This document shows positions 27,400 to 37,117 of a stretch of DNA of 64,000 nt, piece after piece. Both the position numbers and the translations under genes were made by a program. A model generated the notes under the pieces. That model was not told the DNA's origin. It saw only the letters and a list, made by a program, of their open reading frames with translations, and did no database searches. The DNA is taken from positions 1 through 64,000 of the forward strand of contig NZ_RJUK01000003.1 of the NCBI RefSeq assembly GCF_003762925.1. Direction: 5' to 3'. How positions within the stretch are numbered: position 1 is the first letter of the stretch; the number at the start of each line of letters is the position of its first letter. This DNA comes from Marinimicrobium koreense. Its GTDB lineage: Bacteria; Pseudomonadota; Gammaproteobacteria; Pseudomonadales; Cellvibrionaceae.

Positions 27400-28503
27400 A
27401 TGGGCAACCGCACCCCTTTGTATGACACCCATGTCGCCATGGGTGGGAAAATCGTTGATTTCGGCGGCTGGGACATGCCGCTGAACTACGGCTCGCAAAT
27501 GGAAGAGCACCACCAGGTGCGGCGGGCCGCCGGCATGTTCGATGTGTCCCACATGACCGTGGTGGACGTCTGCGGCACCCACGCCAAACCCTACCTGCAG
27601 TACCTGCTGGCCAACGATGTGGCCAAGCTCGACGGCAAGCCCGGCAAGGCCCTGTACAGCGGTATGCTCAATCACGAGGGTTGCGTGGTCGATGACCTGA
27701 TTGCCTACAATCGGGAGGGACACTTCCTGCGCGAGGGTCACTACCGCCTGGTGGTGAACTGTGCCACCCGGGAGAAAGATCTGGCCTGGATGCGCGAGGT
27801 CGGTCAGGATTACGATGTCGAAATCGATGAGCGCCCTCACCTGGCGATGATTGCGGTGCAGGGCCCCGAGGCGATTGCCCGGGTGACTCAAGTGTTGCCC
27901 CAGTACGCCGAAGGCATTGAACAACTGAGCATCTTTCAGGCGTATGAGGCGGACGACTGGTTTATCGGCCGAACCGGCTATACCGGTGAAGACGGACTGG
28001 AAATCGTGTTGCCCGGCGAGCGGGCGGAAGCCTTATGGAAAGCCCTGGCTGAGGCCGGGGTAGCGCCCTGCGGTCTGGGCGCGCGGGACACCCTGCGCCT
28101 GGAAGCGGGCATGAACCTGTACGGTCACGAAATGGATGAGCAGACCTCGCCGCTGGTGGCCAATATGGGCTGGACCATCGCCTGGGTACCGGAGCAGCGG
28201 GACTTTGTCGGCCGTCAGGCGCTGACCGACCAGAAGGCGGCCGGTGTGCAGGACAAGTTGGTGGGCCTGAGTATGACCGCGCGCGGTGTACTGCGTGCCG
28301 GTCAGCGGGTCCGCGTTTCCGGAAGTGAGCGCGAAGGCGTCATCACCAGCGGCAGTTTCTCCCCGACCCTGGGCCACAGCATTGCCCTGGCCCGGGCGCC
28401 CATCGAGGTGGGCGAGCAGTGCGAAGTGGAACTGCGCGGCAAGTGGGTGACCGTGTCGGTCACCAAACCGGCGTTTGTCCGCAACGGCAAAGCCCTCATT
28501 TAA
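27400..28503 (+). CDS. gcvT: Glycine cleavage system T protein (aminomethyltransferase)
   Basis: A 367-residue tetrahydrofolate-dependent aminomethyltransferase. With the H, P and L proteins it splits glycine into CO2, ammonia and methylene-THF. Family segments are clear: [20 protein letters not shown] at the start, [11 protein letters not shown] near residue 47, and [11 protein letters not shown] near 195. gcvH follows after about 30 bases; gcvP is not in the window. I looked for a glycine riboswitch in the 116-base upstream gap and saw none. Confidence 0.94.
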   Translation: MGNRTPLYDTHVAMGGKIVDFGGWDMPLNYGSQMEEHHQVRRAAGMFDVSHMTVVDVCGTHAKPYLQYLLANDVAKLDGKPGKALYSGMLNHEGCVVDDLIAYNREGHFLREGHYRLVVNCATREKDLAWMREVGQDYDVEIDERPHLAMIAVQGPEAIARVTQVLPQYAEGIEQLSIFQAYEADDWFIGRTGYTGEDGLEIVLPGERAEALWKALAEAGVAPCGLGARDTLRLEAGMNLYGHEMDEQTSPLVANMGWTIAWVPEQRDFVGRQALTDQKAAGVQDKLVGLSMTARGVLRAGQRVRVSGSEREGVITSGSFSPTLGHSIALARAPIEVGEQCEVELRGKWVTVSVTKPAFVRNGKALI

Positions 28504-28535
28504 TTTTTATTCAACTGACCACAGGAAAGCGAGCC

Positions 28536-28931
28536 ATGAGCGAGATTCGCAATGAACTGAAATACCTGCCCAGCCACGAGTGGGCGCGGCTGGAAGAAGA
28601 TGGCACCGTCACCATCGGCATCAGCGATCACGCCCAGGACAGCCTGGGTGATGTGGTGTTTGTGGAACTGCCGGAAGTGGGCAGCACCGTCAGCAAGGGC
28701 GAGGAAGCCGGCGTGGTGGAATCGGTGAAGGCCGCCTCGGACATTTACTCGCCGGTCAGTGGCGAAGTGATCGCCATCAACGACGCGTTGGAAGATTCAC
28801 CGGAAACCGTGAACGGCTCGCCCTACGATGATGGTTGGTTCTTCCGCGTGCAGCCGACCGATACGGCGGAGCTGGACGATGCGCTGGATGCCGATGGGTA
28901 TCGGAATGCGGTGGAGAGTGAAGGGGCTTAA
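28536..28931 (+). CDS. gcvH: Glycine cleavage system H protein
   Basis: A 131-residue lipoyl carrier protein that shuttles the aminomethyl group between the P, T and L proteins. The lipoylation site is the Lys in [12 protein letters not shown] near residue 65. AGGAAAG lies upstream of the ATG at 28536; the longer reading frame from 28419 overlaps gcvT and is not used. A terminator follows. Confidence 0.94.
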   Translation: MSEIRNELKYLPSHEWARLEEDGTVTIGISDHAQDSLGDVVFVELPEVGSTVSKGEEAGVVESVKAASDIYSPVSGEVIAINDALEDSPETVNGSPYDDGWFFRVQPTDTAELDDALDADGYRNAVESEGA

Positions 28932-28954
28932 GACTCAGCCTGCGAAGCATGCAT

Positions 28955-28986
28955 AAAAAAACGGCGCCCGAGGGTGCCGTTTTTTG
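28955..28986 (+). terminator. Terminator of gcvTH
   Basis: ACGGCGCCC (28961-28969) pairs with GGGTGCCGT (28972-28980, with the innermost pairs open), followed by T5G and preceded by A-rich sequence, so it may act in both directions. Confidence 0.82.
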
Positions 28987-28997
28987 TTTGGTAGGGC

Positions 28998-29187
28998 GTT
29001 GGGTTCAGTTACGGCGGATGCGCGCTTTGCGCTTATCCGCCCTACGCAAGTTTTTTGGGTGTCCGCACGGTTGTGGGTGGGTTTGCGGCGGATGCGCTTC
29101 GCTCCGAGGCGTCGGACCGATCCACCACGGCAGGTCGCGTAGGGGCCGAGCGCAGCGGTATTAAGCCCGCATCCGCCGTTACCCAAC
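28998..29187. repeat. Long imperfect inverted repeat (REP-like)
   Basis: The outer arms are GTTGGGT plus ACGGCGGATGCG on the left (28998-29022) and their complement on the right (29168-29187). Further GGATGCGC/GCGC and TCCGC palindromes lie inside. The motif GCGGAT...ATCCGCCCTACG is the kind of dispersed intergenic palindrome common in gammaproteobacteria. A related palindrome lies at 43010-43035. It separates gcvH from the convergent TonB receptor gene. Confidence 0.6.
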
Positions 29188-29206
29188 CCGACCACTTTCC
29201 CCCGGA

Positions 29207-31738
29207 CTAAAAACTCCCCTTAACCCCAAACGACGCGGTCCGACCGTACTCTTCCAACTGGTAGGTGTAACCCTCAGACCCCTGATACAACTCCAGCGGT
29301 TCGTCATTGATATTCACCAACTCAAACACCAGGTCCAGACTTTCCGCCAGGCGATACGACGCCGTCAGGTCCACCTGGGTGTGCGGCGCCACATAAATAT
29401 CAAACGCCTGACTGTCACCCACCTCACTCAGATACTCATCACGGTGAGAAATACTCAGGCGCGTACTGAAGCGACCCATCTCGTAGCCCACATACAGGTT
29501 ACCGGACTGCTCGGCCGACTCGGGCAGGGCAAAGGTTTCCCCGTCCCGCTGCTCCAGCGACAACTCGGTATCCAGGAAAGTCAGGTTACCGCCGACCAGA
29601 AACGCACCCAGTTGTTCTTCCAGATTGAACTCCACCCCGGTCACCGAGGCGTCAGTGCCATTGACCGGCGTGGTCACTTCGTAACCGGCAAACTGGGCAT
29701 TGTTGGTGGTGGTGAACTCGGCAATGTAATCGTCGATATCCTTGTGGAAAATACCGGCCGACATCACACCACCATCGCGGTACCAGTCAAACATGATGTC
29801 AAAGTTGGTGGACTGGTAGGGGTCCAGATCTGGGTTTCCGGCATCGATCTCCAGGTCTTCCCGGTTGATGGAAAAACGCGGCGAAATATCGGAAAAGCTT
29901 GGACGGGCGATGGTGGTACTCCAGGCTGCACGCAACACCATGTCGTCGCTCAGGTTGTAACGGTAGTGCAGCCCCGGCAGTACATTGGAGTAGTCGGACT
30001 CCACAGAACGACTGGTGATCGACAGATCGCCGTTCTCATCGAACTCCAACTGATTGCCCGTGGCGCTGTAGTCGGTGTACTCCACTCGCGCTCCGGCGAT
30101 CAACTGCCAGTTATCGGCCTGCCAGGTGCCCATCAGGTAGCCGGCGAGCACATCTTCATCGGCGACAAAATCTTCAGCCTGCTGCAACTCGCGCGCTTCG
30201 TCCTCATCCTGCGGGCGAATCTGGAATGCATCGCGGTCGGCATAGAAATCGCTCAGGAACATTGATTCACTGATTCCCTCCCCGAGATTGGCGAAGGGGT
30301 AGTCCGGCGCGCCGATGGTGTAGGGCTCAAGGCCCAGTTCCGGCACATCGCGCAGCTCGATTTCATTGACGTCGACATCTTTGCTTTTGGCCCGGAAATC
30401 GATACCGGTCTTCAGAGAGAAGTTGCGCTGACCAAAGGCATCACGGAACAGAGCGTTGGCCGAGAAATTCAGGTCGTCATCGTCGATGAATTTCGGCTCC
30501 AGTACCACGCGATCCAGCAGGTACTCGGCGTGATTCAGGTGGCTGATATCTTCGGCGCCCTGGTTCAGAATACGGAAGGACGGAATACCCTGACCGATGG
30601 TGAATTCACCGTCGAGTTCTTGCGTTTGGTACTCGAATCGGCCCTCGGTTTCATCGGGCACCTTCTCGCGAGTCACCGAGTAACCCAATTGATAATCCAG
30701 CTCCATGGATTCCATGATGTGCTCACCGCCCAGGGCCAGGGCCGTGGTGTCCTGCTCTTTGGTACGGAAGCGGATGCGTCGACGGAAGCCGTCCTCGGCG
30801 ATGTCTTCAAAGGTACCGCTGTTACCATCGAAATCGGCCAGGGTGCCGTCTTCAAATACATAGATGCTACGCTGACGGGTTTCGGCATCGCTGAAACGGC
30901 TGAACACGGTATTCATGTAGTAGCGGCTGGTGTCATCCGGGCGATATTCCAGGTTGACGTTGGCACCGATACGCTCGCGGTTGACGTAGTACTTACGCAG
31001 CTGGACTTCCTGCAGGGCCTTGACAGTCTCGCCGAGATCATCGTTTTCGTAATAGGCGGCTTCAATATTGTCTGACTGGAACTCGCGGTCCAGAAAGTTC
31101 GCGCCGAGGGAAATACCGAAATTCTCAGAGCCTCCAAAGGCATTCACCACGTCGGTGTAGTTGGCCTGCAGTTTGGGGCTGGTCTTTTCGCTCAGCTCGT
31201 TGTAAGACCCCTCGGCACGGTAACGGAAAGTGTCGCCGTCATAGTCGAATGCGGACCCGGACTTCACATTCACCGCACCGCCAATGGCATCGCCGGGCAT
31301 ATCCGGTGTGGGCACCTTGGTGATTTCGATCAGCTCAACGGAGCCGGTGGGAATCACATCCAGCGGCACCGCGCGGGAGCCGTCTTCCGGAGTACCGATG
31401 CGCATACCGTTAATGGACACCGAACTCAGCCCCGCACTCACACCGCGCACGCTGACAAAGCGACCTTCGCCCTGGTCACGGGAGATGGACACACCCGGCA
31501 GGCGCTGCAGGGACTCGGCCACGTTCTGGTCCACAAACTGACCCATGGCGTCTGAGGCAATAAAGTTGGTAATGCTGTCCGAGTCGCGGTACAGATCAAT
31601 GGCTTCGTTGCGCGCTTCGCGCTGACCAGTAACGACCAGCTCTTCCTGTATCACAGGCTGTTGCGCATATGACAACGAAGTACTGCCCGCCGATAGGGCC
31701 GTAACGGCGATTGCCAATGGCATTTGGCGAAAATTCAT
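29207..31738 (-). CDS. TonB-dependent receptor
   Basis: An 843-residue outer-membrane receptor with a signal peptide ending at SYAQ. A TonB box-like QEELVVTG follows, then a plug domain (about 50-165, with QNVAESLQRLPGVSISRDQG) and a 22-strand-type barrel ending in aromatic GVKGSF. The plug style, with RLPGVSI and DGSRAVPLDVIP, is that of the large carbohydrate-associated TonB receptors of Cellvibrio and Caulobacter relatives rather than siderophore receptors. AAGGGGATG precedes the start codon. No catabolic gene is adjacent and no Fur box is evident, so the ligand is unknown. Confidence 0.88.
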   Translation of the reverse strand: MNFRQMPLAIAVTALSAGSTSLSYAQQPVIQEELVVTGQREARNEAIDLYRDSDSITNFIASDAMGQFVDQNVAESLQRLPGVSISRDQGEGRFVSVRGVSAGLSSVSINGMRIGTPEDGSRAVPLDVIPTGSVELIEITKVPTPDMPGDAIGGAVNVKSGSAFDYDGDTFRYRAEGSYNELSEKTSPKLQANYTDVVNAFGGSENFGISLGANFLDREFQSDNIEAAYYENDDLGETVKALQEVQLRKYYVNRERIGANVNLEYRPDDTSRYYMNTVFSRFSDAETRQRSIYVFEDGTLADFDGNSGTFEDIAEDGFRRRIRFRTKEQDTTALALGGEHIMESMELDYQLGYSVTREKVPDETEGRFEYQTQELDGEFTIGQGIPSFRILNQGAEDISHLNHAEYLLDRVVLEPKFIDDDDLNFSANALFRDAFGQRNFSLKTGIDFRAKSKDVDVNEIELRDVPELGLEPYTIGAPDYPFANLGEGISESMFLSDFYADRDAFQIRPQDEDEARELQQAEDFVADEDVLAGYLMGTWQADNWQLIAGARVEYTDYSATGNQLEFDENGDLSITSRSVESDYSNVLPGLHYRYNLSDDMVLRAAWSTTIARPSFSDISPRFSINREDLEIDAGNPDLDPYQSTNFDIMFDWYRDGGVMSAGIFHKDIDDYIAEFTTTNNAQFAGYEVTTPVNGTDASVTGVEFNLEEQLGAFLVGGNLTFLDTELSLEQRDGETFALPESAEQSGNLYVGYEMGRFSTRLSISHRDEYLSEVGDSQAFDIYVAPHTQVDLTASYRLAESLDLVFELVNINDEPLELYQGSEGYTYQLEEYGRTASFGVKGSF

Positions 31739-32126
31739 AACATCCCCTTATAACTAAACAACACAAAATTTTGGCGTAATAATCTTTGTGCGCATATCTT
31801 GAAGGGGATATGTGACAGAAAGGTTCCAGCTAAATGACAACTGTGTGAATTTGACACCGCCACTACCGTGTAGGACGCAAGGACCTGGCGTCTGACTTTT
31901 TCACTTGTCCTCAGAGTCCTCCGCTTTTTGAGGTACGGTTCACGTCTTTACAAAAAGTGGTCTCGCGCATTAGACGATCGTCCGGTTCCTTCCTAAGACT
32001 TTAATGGGCCGACGGGTGAAAAGCCCGGCGGCTTGTCCTGGCTACGAATCTGGTAAAAGCTGATCAGAGACGGGACCATCAACAAAATAATCCCTGCCGT
32101 GGGGCCCAATCAGGAGGAATCAAACG
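31739..32126. other. Divergent intergenic region
   Basis: About 390 bases between two divergent genes. It presumably holds both promoters. A GACGC/GCGTC hairpin lies near 31869-31887. I checked for a c-di-GMP riboswitch because of nearby GGACGCAAGG, and the rest of the consensus is missing. Nothing else is recognised. Confidence 0.35.
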
Positions 32127-33971
32127 ATGAAGAGGACGTTCTCTCACACATTCGTCACAATCACCATTTGTACGTTAGTCGGCTTTTCGGCCTTCACCCA
32201 GGCGCAAAAATCCGACGACAACTCTATCCGGAATCCCAAGCCAACCGAGTTATGGTTAATTCCAATGAACAAAGGCGAGGCGGTGGTGGCCACGCGTTTC
32301 CCTCACCAGAAACCCGGCACCGAGGTCGCCATCGTGCTGGGAGATGAGCGCATCGTCCTTAACGACCGGGGAGAGAACGGTGATGAGAAACCGAAAGATG
32401 GCATATTTTCCACCGCAACGAAATTTGACAGCGAGCAGTTTGTGGAGGCGAACCGTATATTTGCCGAGGTCAATCTAGAGCGCAAACGTACGCTGTTCAC
32501 TCCCGGTGGCCGAGAGTCAATCGGTGTGCAGACCGTTTCTGTCAAAGGTGAACATATGATCATCGAGCAGCACCTGGCCGAAAAGCCTCGGCAGTTTGTG
32601 TTGCCGTTGAGCCTGGACGCCATCGAGTTTCGTCGCCCCATCGAGCTTCCGGTGCTCGGACCGGAGCTGGGCCTGCCGTTCAAGCCTGCACGCGCCACCT
32701 CTGTGGACGCATCCGAATCCCTGATGATCACCCGACTGGATGTGGTCAACGACCCAGACCGGACCTGGTTCTGCGAAAGTACCAACCAACCCCCAAATGG
32801 CAACCCGATGGGCGAGTGGACCTTTTGGCAACTGATGGCACAGATCAACAATGGCCAGACATCCACTTCGGACTTCATTAAAAAGATGTTTGACCACTGG
32901 AACAGCAACCAGCTCATCAACAACCATATCGTCAACGCCCGTCCCCATGTGTATCAGGACATTATTGAACAGTGGGAGATTCGCAGCGGGGGCTCCGGTG
33001 CTGCCCTGCAACCAGAACACAGCCCGTTCAAGTTGCTAGGAATCGTACTCCGGGCCGACCTCCGTGGCCCCTCGTCCGTCTATGGCGGTGGCGATGCGGG
33101 TGAAGGCCGGTTCGTGTTCTCTCTGCACGATGGCAACTGCAACTCCATGGGCAAAACCCTGATCCTTGAATACCGGGTGCCGATCAATAGCTGTCAGGCC
33201 ACCAAAGAGTGGGCACAAGCGTGGATTGATCTGGACGGCTCCAGCAACTACAACAGTGATCTGGCGAGTTTGACGGAGGTGTTTGCCAGCGCCGGCGCTG
33301 CCCCGTCGAGCCCGAATGGCAGCGCCATCAGTCAGGTCCGGACCAACGAATTCCTGCCACTATCGCCGCTGTGGGAAATGCGTGAATTCCGGCTACCGGA
33401 CGGTGGCGGGCTGCTCCAGCAAACCACGGTCAAGCAGGAGCCTCTGATGGCCCATAACAACACCACGGTGCTCGCGGATTATGTCAACCTCAACTGGATT
33501 GAGCTAATCAACCACACCCACACCATTCCCGACAACTTCGCCGGTCACAACGACTTTCTTGCCGGCAGCGCACCCACCCCTCAACTTTGGAACGCCCCGG
33601 CCAGTGCACTGAACGTGCCCGCCAATCCGCCCCCAAGCAACCCCGGAGCCAGCAACGAGGATGAGGCTCTGCAGGGGTTGGCAGTCAACACCTGTAGTGG
33701 CTGCCACCAGATCGAAACGGGCACCAACTTCGCGCACTTACACTACAACACCCAACCAGGCCAAGAGGCGATTCTTTCGGGCTTCCTCACCGGAATCACC
33801 CTCCCCGATCCGCGCAACGGTGCCATCATGCGGGAATTCAACGACCTGGAGCGGCGCGAGGAAGATCTACTGGATGCGGCTTCCCAGGCCTGCCCGAGCA
33901 TCGGCGTTCTGCCCGGGAACGTACTGGTGCACGAATTGACTCGAGCCCCTGCGCTCAACGCCGTGCACTGA
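32127..33971 (+). CDS. Secreted protein with a CxxCH motif, unknown function
   Basis: A 614-residue exported protein; the signal peptide ends at TQAQ. A beta-rich region near 40-130 (PTELWLIPMNKGEAVVATRF, DPKDGIFST-like turns) may be an Ig-like fold. C523, C526 and H527 (NTCSGCHQIETGTNFAHL) make one c-type heme motif. I recognise the NTCxGCHxxET...F.H pattern from large secreted proteins of myxobacteria and other predatory or polymer-degrading bacteria, whose function is unknown. AGGAGG lies upstream of the ATG. It stands alone. Heme attachment is inferred, and the rest of the protein does not look like a cytochrome. Confidence 0.65.
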   Translation: MKRTFSHTFVTITICTLVGFSAFTQAQKSDDNSIRNPKPTELWLIPMNKGEAVVATRFPHQKPGTEVAIVLGDERIVLNDRGENGDEKPKDGIFSTATKFDSEQFVEANRIFAEVNLERKRTLFTPGGRESIGVQTVSVKGEHMIIEQHLAEKPRQFVLPLSLDAIEFRRPIELPVLGPELGLPFKPARATSVDASESLMITRLDVVNDPDRTWFCESTNQPPNGNPMGEWTFWQLMAQINNGQTSTSDFIKKMFDHWNSNQLINNHIVNARPHVYQDIIEQWEIRSGGSGAALQPEHSPFKLLGIVLRADLRGPSSVYGGGDAGEGRFVFSLHDGNCNSMGKTLILEYRVPINSCQATKEWAQAWIDLDGSSNYNSDLASLTEVFASAGAAPSSPNGSAISQVRTNEFLPLSPLWEMREFRLPDGGGLLQQTTVKQEPLMAHNNTTVLADYVNLNWIELINHTHTIPDNFAGHNDFLAGSAPTPQLWNAPASALNVPANPPPSNPGASNEDEALQGLAVNTCSGCHQIETGTNFAHLHYNTQPGQEAILSGFLTGITLPDPRNGAIMREFNDLERREEDLLDAASQACPSIGVLPGNVLVHELTRAPALNAVH

Positions 33972-34116
33972 TCCCGAGCCGCCACAGGGAAGTGGCTCCC
34001 CATCCGTCTTAGCTCACGCAGCTGGATACCTCCGGGCAGCGTGTGGTGCTGCACCGGGCCCGGGCCGGGGAAGAGCGTACGCATGCAGCAAAAACTGTCC
34101 CCAGCAAGTTAACAAT

Positions 34117-34881
34117 TCACTGGTAGCTCTTAATTGTCCGCCAGTCTCCCTCAGCGTCAACTGAAAGGACAAAAAGCCTAAGATGTTGATAACTTCCTCC
34201 ATCCACGGAATCCCGGGAAGAAATAAGGACATCCTCGACTCCATCGCCGTCAAAATCCCCACGACCGACCAGCTCCAGTCGCTGCAAGCCTCCCGTAGTA
34301 TAAAAATCTACAACCTGTGGAGAAATGACGTCCACGTTTCGAATTTCATTGATATCACTCCAATACTTAACTTCCGGGTCGCGTCGGTTCTCTTCGGACT
34401 CCGTCTTCGACGTTTCAAATGCCAAATCCGAAGGAAAATTGTCCGGACTAGAGTCGGTTAGAATTGGCTCTGGAATATAGGAGATACTAGACCGGTCTGC
34501 GTCCCTTAGAAGTTCCGTCGCCCGACACATGACAGCCAACTCAACAAAGGCGTTCATTTCATGATCACGCACAGTACGGGTCTCTGGGGTGACACCTTGA
34601 AGGAACTCCTCGCAATTCGAAAAGGCTTCTTCTCCTTCACCGCGGGTGTTGGTTACGTCAATCGAAGCATACCAATTCTTGCTTAGCAGACCGGATAGTT
34701 GGTCTCTTCGCTCAACATCCACGTGTTCAGACAAGAGCTCCGGCATCTTGAAACCAGAGTGCCACAGGACGGGATATGCGCGTTTCTCTTCAACTCCACC
34801 CGCCGAACAGCCTACCAGTAAAGATAGAAAAAGTGCTAGAACCACCGCCGGAGCGATGTCTTTGCCTTTGACAGAAAACAT
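34117..34881 (-). CDS. Lipoprotein beside the muramidase gene; candidate immunity protein
   Basis: A 254-residue lipoprotein: the signal peptide ends in LLVGC (C25), so it is membrane-anchored. Near the C-terminus the segment DFDGDGVEDVLIS is an FG-GAP/calcium-loop-like turn followed by strands, suggesting a beta fold. I start at the ATG at 34881 with AGGAT upstream; the frame extends to 34980, but that part overlaps the muramidase gene. It starts 13 bases after the stop of the leaderless lysozyme-like gene on the same strand. No family is recognised in the rest. The DNA is noticeably AT-richer than the neighbourhood. Immunity to the adjacent enzyme is inference from position and localisation. 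Confidence 0.65.
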   Translation of the reverse strand: MFSVKGKDIAPAVVLALFLSLLVGCSAGGVEEKRAYPVLWHSGFKMPELLSEHVDVERRDQLSGLLSKNWYASIDVTNTRGEGEEAFSNCEEFLQGVTPETRTVRDHEMNAFVELAVMCRATELLRDADRSSISYIPEPILTDSSPDNFPSDLAFETSKTESEENRRDPEVKYWSDINEIRNVDVISPQVVDFYTTGGLQRLELVGRGDFDGDGVEDVLISSRDSVDGGSYQHLRLFVLSVDAEGDWRTIKSYQ

Positions 34882-34894
34882 AGAAGTGATCCTA

Positions 34895-35494
34895 TTACTT
34901 TGAATTACCTGAACCAGCGGCTTCCTTGGAGTCGTCCACACACGCTTCCAGGAGGTCTTTGACGTATTTATTCCGAGCATCAGATATGGGAGATTTTCGA
35001 CTTGAGTTGTCCGCGGCTTTCTGCCAATCCTTCGCTTTTACTGCGGCATTGAAGTTCGGCCAGTTATTATTGAGCTCAGTCATTCCGAGATTAAATATCA
35101 AGTCAAACAAAGCCAGGCGAGCCTTACTGGGGAAGCTGTCAAAATCGCTATATATTCTTTTCAGTTCACTTTCAAAACTTTGGATATGTTTATTTGTCAG
35201 TTTATCAATTTCAGCGTCGGGCAGCCTCAGTTTTGTATGTTTTTTGTACATTGAGGCCAGTCGATTGGCGGGTTGTTTTTTGACACTGTCGTAATCCGCT
35301 TTTATTTCTTCTTGGGTAGCTGGCAGATTTTTACTGTTTTTGAAGGCTAGAAGCTGAGCGGACGCCACTGTACTCAAAAGGTGTCCGATTCCTACCGTAA
35401 CAAAGCCTTTAGAGTCCAGGTACATATGTGACACTTTCCCTTCGTACTTTTCCAGGTTCTTGCGCAGTATTGCTTTTTCCTTTTCCGTTGCCAT
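34895..35494 (-). CDS. T4-lysozyme-type muramidase (GH24-like) without signal peptide
   Basis: A 199-residue lysozyme-fold protein. E18, D27 and T33 in KYEG...YLDSKGFVTVGIGH reproduce the E11-D20-T26 spacing of phage T4 lysozyme exactly, so it should cleave the peptidoglycan backbone. A charged extension of about 20 residues follows the domain. There is no signal peptide and no holin, spanin or phage gene nearby. The next gene on the strand encodes a lipoprotein. A cell-wall enzyme with no export signal beside a lipoprotein suggests a toxin delivered by a secretion machine, for example type VI, with its immunity protein; this is inference. The DNA is AT-rich compared with both flanks, suggesting transfer. 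Confidence 0.75.
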   Translation of the reverse strand: MATEKEKAILRKNLEKYEGKVSHMYLDSKGFVTVGIGHLLSTVASAQLLAFKNSKNLPATQEEIKADYDSVKKQPANRLASMYKKHTKLRLPDAEIDKLTNKHIQSFESELKRIYSDFDSFPSKARLALFDLIFNLGMTELNNNWPNFNAAVKAKDWQKAADNSSRKSPISDARNKYVKDLLEACVDDSKEAAGSGNSK

Positions 35495-35731
35495 GCAGCG
35501 TGCTCCTTTGGGTAATCCGTAGTCATTAATCCCTTTCCATGCTCATCGATACGTTCAAGCATAAAAAGTCGTTATCGAATAGGCGCACCTAGTATATCCG
35601 ACCAATCAAGTATTCCGAAGAGATTCAGGCGTCAATTGGCCTGTCGGCTAACCTCAAATTGAGTTCCGTTTCCGGCCAGCTTTTCCCCGGTTCCGGGGTA
35701 CACTGTCCTCATTGATCTGGGGGACGGCACC

Positions 35732-37117
35732 GTGACCAACAGCCACTACCGACAAGCCCGACTGGCTCGCGACCATCGTTTCGATGGCCGGTTTTTTGTT
35801 GCGGTGAAAACCACCGGCATCTACTGTCGCCCGATTTGCCCGGCCCCAGCGCCGAAAGAGCGGAACGTTCTCTATTTCGACAGCGCCATTGCTGCCGCCA
35901 ACGCCGGGTTTCGCCCCTGCCTGCGTTGCCGGCCCGACAGCGCCCCGACCTCCTGGGCCTGGAAAGGTACCGACACCACCCTGGAGCGGGCGCTAAGGTT
36001 GATTGATGATGGCGCCCTGCTGACGGGCAGCGTGACTGACCTCGCCGACCGGCTCGGCATCAGCAGCCGTTACCTCGGCCGACTGTTTCAGCAAAACGTT
36101 GGCACCAGCCCGAAGCAGTACGGCCTCTATCAACAGGTGCTGTTCGCGAAGAGCCTGCTGCAACAGACCCGGCTGCCGGTTACTGAAATCGCCCTGGCCT
36201 CGGGCTTCGGCAGCGTGCGCCGCTTCAATGACTGTTTTGCCAGCGCGCTGCGACTGACACCCAGTGCCCTGCGACGCCAAGCTCACAGCCAGCACCCGGA
36301 GCCCGGCATCCGCCTCTTGCTCAGTTACCGGCCACCCTACGACTGGCCAGCGCTGCGCGACTTTCTCAAAACCCGCCTGATCGATACCCTGGAGTGGTGC
36401 GGAGATAACTACTACGGCCGGACCTTTCGCTTGGCCAACGGGCACAGTGGTCGTTTTACCGCCCGGCACCGGCCCGAGCGCTTTGGCTTCGAGGTCAGCC
36501 TGGAACTGAGCCAACCAACCGCTCTGTTGCCGGTGGTCCGTACCATTCGTCGCCTACTGGACCTGGATGCCGACAGCGGCACCATCGACGCTCACCTGGC
36601 GCCGGTCCAGGCGCAGCTGGGTCCAATGCGGCCGGGTTTACGGCTGCCGGGTATATGGGATCCGTTTGAAGCCGGCGTTCGCGCCATTCTCGGGCAGCAA
36701 ATCAGTGTCGCGGCCGCGCGCAACCTCGTCGCCCAAGTAGTCTCGGAGTTTGGCCAGCCGGCACCCAGCCAACACAAGGAGTACCGGCTATTTCCAAGCC
36801 CGGCCATGCTGGCCGGTCATGATCTCGGGAGCTTGAAAATACCGGGGCGCCGGCGCCAGACCCTGCTCGACCTGGCGGAGCTGTTCAACAGCCAGCCAGC
36901 GCGGGCGGCAGCCCCTGAAAATTGGCTCGCGCTCAACGGCATCGGCCCCTGGACGGTAAACTACGCGCGGATGCGAGGCCTGGGCGACAGCGATGTCTGG
37001 CTCGGGTCCGATCTTGGTGTGCAAAAAGCGCTGGGGGAACAAAGCCGCCGATGGCGGCCGGAGGATGCCTCGCCCTGGCAGAGTTATCTGACCGTTTATC
37101 TGTGGAGTCTGTTATGA
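35732..37117 (+). CDS. alkA: Ada-AlkA fusion: DNA-3-methyladenine glycosylase II with Ada N-terminus
   Basis: A 461-residue fusion. The N-terminal Ada zinc domain has C32, C36, C63 and C66 with the Cx3Cx26Cx2C spacing of E. coli Ada, in which one Cys accepts methyl from phosphotriesters. An AraC-type helix-turn-helix covers about 85-185. AlkA N-terminal and HhH-GPD domains fill 195-461, with LNGIGPWTVNYARMRGLG and the catalytic Asp in GSDLGV. It likely senses methylation damage, activates its own operon and excises alkylated bases. GTG is the start, with GGGGGA upstream. Its stop overlaps the ogt start as ATGA. Confidence 0.93.
   Translation: MTNSHYRQARLARDHRFDGRFFVAVKTTGIYCRPICPAPAPKERNVLYFDSAIAAANAGFRPCLRCRPDSAPTSWAWKGTDTTLERALRLIDDGALLTGSVTDLADRLGISSRYLGRLFQQNVGTSPKQYGLYQQVLFAKSLLQQTRLPVTEIALASGFGSVRRFNDCFASALRLTPSALRRQAHSQHPEPGIRLLLSYRPPYDWPALRDFLKTRLIDTLEWCGDNYYGRTFRLANGHSGRFTARHRPERFGFEVSLELSQPTALLPVVRTIRRLLDLDADSGTIDAHLAPVQAQLGPMRPGLRLPGIWDPFEAGVRAILGQQISVAAARNLVAQVVSEFGQPAPSQHKEYRLFPSPAMLAGHDLGSLKIPGRRRQTLLDLAELFNSQPARAAAPENWLALNGIGPWTVNYARMRGLGDSDVWLGSDLGVQKALGEQSRRWRPEDASPWQSYLTVYLWSLL

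Noticed and set aside
31865-32110. c-di-GMP riboswitch in the divergent intergenic region
   Set aside because: A GGACGCAAGG-like piece is present, but the rest of the GEMM consensus is missing.
34882-34980. N-terminal extension of the lipoprotein to 34980
   Set aside because: It overlaps the muramidase gene and would bury the lipoprotein signal peptide.
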